The translations under genes were made by a program, and so were the position numbers. The notes under the pieces are model-generated. The model ran no database searches and was not told the origin of the DNA. It saw nothing but the letters and a program-made list of their open reading frames with translations. Positions 61,256 to 64,000 of a stretch of 64,000 bases of DNA are shown here, one piece after another. This stretch comes from Trissonchulus latispiculum (taxonomy: Eukaryota > Nematoda > Enoplea > Enoplida > Ironidae), in NCBI GenBank assembly GCA_030248195.1, contig JASAND010028434.1, forward strand, positions 1-64,000, in the 5' to 3' direction. Every line of letters starts with the position of its first letter. Position 1 is the stretch's first letter.

Positions 61256-61644
61256 GTTTACTGAGATCAGTAAACTTAGACACAGGACTCCCAAAAGGTG
61301 ATATGTCCAAAATTGAGGGTCCTTGTAGCCAACCTGGATAGGGATCCTTGTTGTGAGTCCGTTTGATCGGGGGATGGAGTTGATATTAGCAAGGATCGAC
61401 ACTTGATGGTACAGAAAATATCAGATCACAACAGCGAGTTCTGATAATTTGCCCTGATTAACAAATCGGGACAATGCGGGAAATCCTGTCTTCTTCTGCA
61501 GCCGGAAGTTCAGATATCTGATTGAAGGTCTGGGAAGCACTTACCAAAAGACGAGGTCCAGTTCCAACAAGCTGTATCGTTATATTATATAAAACTAGGT
61601 GCAGGCACAGCAAACTAATTTATTAAGAATTAATATAATTCTTA
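61256..61644. repeat. Hairpin array 4a
   Basis: GTTTACTGA-GA-TCAGTAAAC (61256-61275), CCTGATT-AACA-AATCGGG (61455-61472, one wobble), TAAGAATT-AATAT-AATTCTTA (61624-61644). The stems are unrelated. Confidence 0.75.
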
Positions 61645-62060
61645 GGCCGATGAAAACACTAATAAAACAATGATTACAATATTCAGTGCAGAGGAAGTTA
61701 CAATACAGAAAATATATATAGTTACACTTTAAAACAATTGAGATTAGTCAGATACTCAGATACTTCAATTACATTGACAATATGCCAATCTTGCAATATG
61801 CCGGTATTTTGTTTAGTTAATTGATTATTATCTTAAAGGGACAAGATTTAGGTTGCCTCAATTAATTCTTTCTTTCTTCCTTCTTCTGTTGTTATGACTA
61901 ACTCACCCTATCACTAAAACTCTGTGCGTTCCCTATATGCTTGTGTTCGTGTTATTTATCTCTTGATCCGCCCTTTATAACAAGGACACTACACAAATTA
62001 AATCATAAATTAATTACAAATGCTAAATTCAAAGTTGTTAGTAGTAGTACAAATTCCGGT
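61645..62060. other. No recognised gene
   Basis: AT-rich with short ATACTTCAATTACATTGACA-like low-complexity stretches. Nothing coding. Confidence 0.45.
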
Positions 62061-62122
62061 CTTTGGGTGAGCCCGAAATGCTGGTGACAACAGCACTTTC
62101 GGATGCTATTCAGTCACCAAAG
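62061..62122. repeat. Two-stage hairpin
   Basis: Outer CTTTGGGTGA/TCACCAAAG encloses CCGAAATGCTG/CAGCA-C-TTTCGG (62073-62102), with a one-base bulge in each stem. Confidence 0.8.
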
Positions 62123-62630
62123 GGACAATGCAAGGGTCGGTCCGGTTGGGGGTTGCCTGGTGCGGTTATGGGTGTTAGTACTAATTTATTTCATGTGAGT
62201 CTTCTTTAGATCTTCTTTGCAAGTTCAATAGACTAGTGGTTTAAGCCAGAGACATGTGAGTAACAATTCCCGGGAAAAGAATGTTTGTATCCGTTTTCGA
62301 ATCAAAATGGTAAAGTTCAATTTAGCACAAATAGGTTACTAACTCCAGGTTTTAAAAATAAGAGTTCACGTTCGGTTTTAAATCCCAAGATTGATCCGGG
62401 TACGACCTGAATTAGTCTCTGCTTTGAATTACTAATCTAGGCCAAATTCCTCCAATATACCTTAGACAAGACTGGTTTCGATCGATACAGTTAACTGCTT
62501 TTCGCCAACACACTTCCAATTGATTGAAATGAAAACCCACAATTAATAATTCGGCTAATTAAATCGCCATGACTGAGACTCCAGTTGGTTGAGATCCACG
62601 GTACAGGTTTGGCAGGACAGGACCTTCCGC

Positions 62631-63290
62631 ACCTGAATCAAATGGGTTAAAACCCATTAGTATATAATTATAGTGCGGGATTCGAAACCAGCAACCATTA
62701 CTCGTTCTTTCGCTTTCCAGGCCCAAAATGAGCATTTTGGGCCTCACTCGAACTTTCGACTAGGTAAAATGGCTTGAAAACATGCAAGGTTTAATTACTT
62801 TTTTAGCATTATCGCAAGTTTGGCAAAATTGATTGCTCCGAATTATTTACCTTTCACCATGCGGGCCTTTCAGGCCGTTTTAGGTTAGAACCTGCTGGAT
62901 TTACTTAAACTCGACGTCATTCTTTGTGTAAATGAGGCGGATCACAATACTTCCGTCTTTGGCCCAATTGAGGCCTGGTTGAACTTGCAATTTGATGAAA
63001 TCGTCTTAGAAACGTATTGAGGCTCACTACTTGCAACATCGTCACATTTAAGAAATTCGCTGGCTTTTACTCTTTTTCTGGCATAAACAGGGCCTTCCTG
63101 GCCACTTCGAATCTTAAATATGTTAAACTGAACAGGATTTTGACGTAATCTTTTTAAATAAATCATGATAATGCAATGATCTTCGGATTTTGGCCTATTT
63201 TGGGCCTGAGACTACAGATTTTCCACGGGAAATAAATGAGAAAGAAGAAGAAAGAAGAAGACAGTCTATTTCTAAGTCTATTTCCCGTGG
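62631..63290. repeat. Hairpin array 4b
   Basis: AATGGGTT-AA-AACCCATT (62641-62658), AGGCCCAAAATG-AG-CATTTTGGGCCT (62719-62744), CGG-G-CCT-TTC-AGGCCG (62862-62877), CCACGGGAAATA/TATTTCCCGTGG around a GA-rich 44-nt loop (63223-63290). The stretch 62631-62652 is identical to 34549-34570 at the edge of array 2a. Confidence 0.85.
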
Positions 63291-64000
63291 TCGACGAATT
63301 ATGCAGCACACGCTCGAAACTTGACATTTTTGTACGTTTTCGAGTATATTGGAAGATGGTTGTTTATCTGTTCACTATGATAAACCGACTGTTACTTATC
63401 TACTTATTTAAACCTAACTGCAGACTGTTGCCTTACGTACTGCTTGTATTATGACTTTAACAATAGTCAACCGGTGAGACAGAATTAATATAACCAGCTA
63501 CCGACTAATAAACCCCTGTGCCGTATTACCTCGACTTGGTTCGTGAACTATTGGCGAAATAGATTTTGTTACGAAACTGGACTGTTCTTTTCAGTATTGT
63601 TTGCAAACTGGGCGTTTTGGCCCGCATGATTTTTGGGCAGTCAAGGTTACAAGGCACCAATGATTCCTGATTCTGTACCACAATTGACATGATACCATGC
63701 AAGCATTGCTTTTTCTGCCTAAGTGCTTGTACAACAAGAATGGTTAGAAGACTTAACTGCCTCCTATTAAAACTGTTGCGCCGCTAATCGACTGATCAAT
63801 CAATTACCAATGTTAAGTTCTATGTTAGTCCCACAAACGCAACACTAGTGAATTTTGACAGAATAGCGTTGTCTTTGTTTCCAAAACTGTAACTTCGCCT
63901 CTTTTGGAAATTAAACAACAGGTTTGACATAATTCTGACTTTAGACCAACCAAACGTGTACAATCAATGATTTGAGTCAAAATGCATGTACTTGTTTTTG
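63291..64000. other. No recognised gene
   Basis: Mixed AT-rich DNA to the window end, with GGGCGTTTTGGCCCGC at 63611. No coding domain seen. Confidence 0.4.

Overview
The window is nuclear DNA from a repeat-rich animal, probably an invertebrate. The evidence is multi-exon protein genes with GT-AG introns, metazoan-type gene families (Pinin and a membrane-anchored short-chain dehydrogenase), a decayed CR1/Jockey-like LINE, many non-autonomous DNA transposons and long simple repeats. The phylum cannot be fixed from the sequence. Most long open frames in the window are translations of tandem repeats or microsatellites, not genes.

Two host genes can be supported. The first is Pinin (plus strand, eight exons recognised between 11475 and 29900, 3' end complete, N-terminal exon(s) not found). 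Exon phases agree across all seven junctions. It sits in about 18 kb because its introns are loaded with foldback and hAT-like elements. The second is the 5' part of a short-chain dehydrogenase/reductase of SDR16C type (minus strand, start codon at 53276, four in-phase exons down to 49851). Its catalytic half was not found.

Layout. 1-9.1 kb: hairpin-ended repeat elements with internal tandem arrays, two large copies at 2594-4430 and 6570-8580, the second inside a 2.6-kb hAT-like element with 8-bp flanking duplications. 8.96-11.16 kb: an (AT)n tract interrupted by a 2-kb hAT-like element that carries a foldback. 11.5-29.9 kb: Pinin, with a 5.2-kb inverted repeat in its first visible intron, a 1.4-kb foldback in the third, and a 2.1-kb hAT in the fifth. 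31.0-37.25 kb: a block bounded by ~100-bp inverted repeats and G-tract arrays. Its inside is dense in short perfect hairpins, including three that share a CGA triloop with compensatory stem changes. 39.9-42.4 kb: a dead LINE. 43-49.8 kb: mostly unrecognised DNA with two DNA-transposon relics. 49.8-53.3 kb: the SDR gene with transposons in its introns. 53.9-59.8 kb: a run of MITEs, hAT elements (one with a perfect 8-bp duplication) and a 620-bp foldback. 61.2-63.3 kb: a second hairpin-dense region that shares a 22-nt identical stretch with the first.

The host genes do not form a visible pathway. The main biological theme is structured repeat DNA: nearly every large intron or gap holds palindromic or hairpin-forming elements, several of which can be delimited to the base by target-site duplications.
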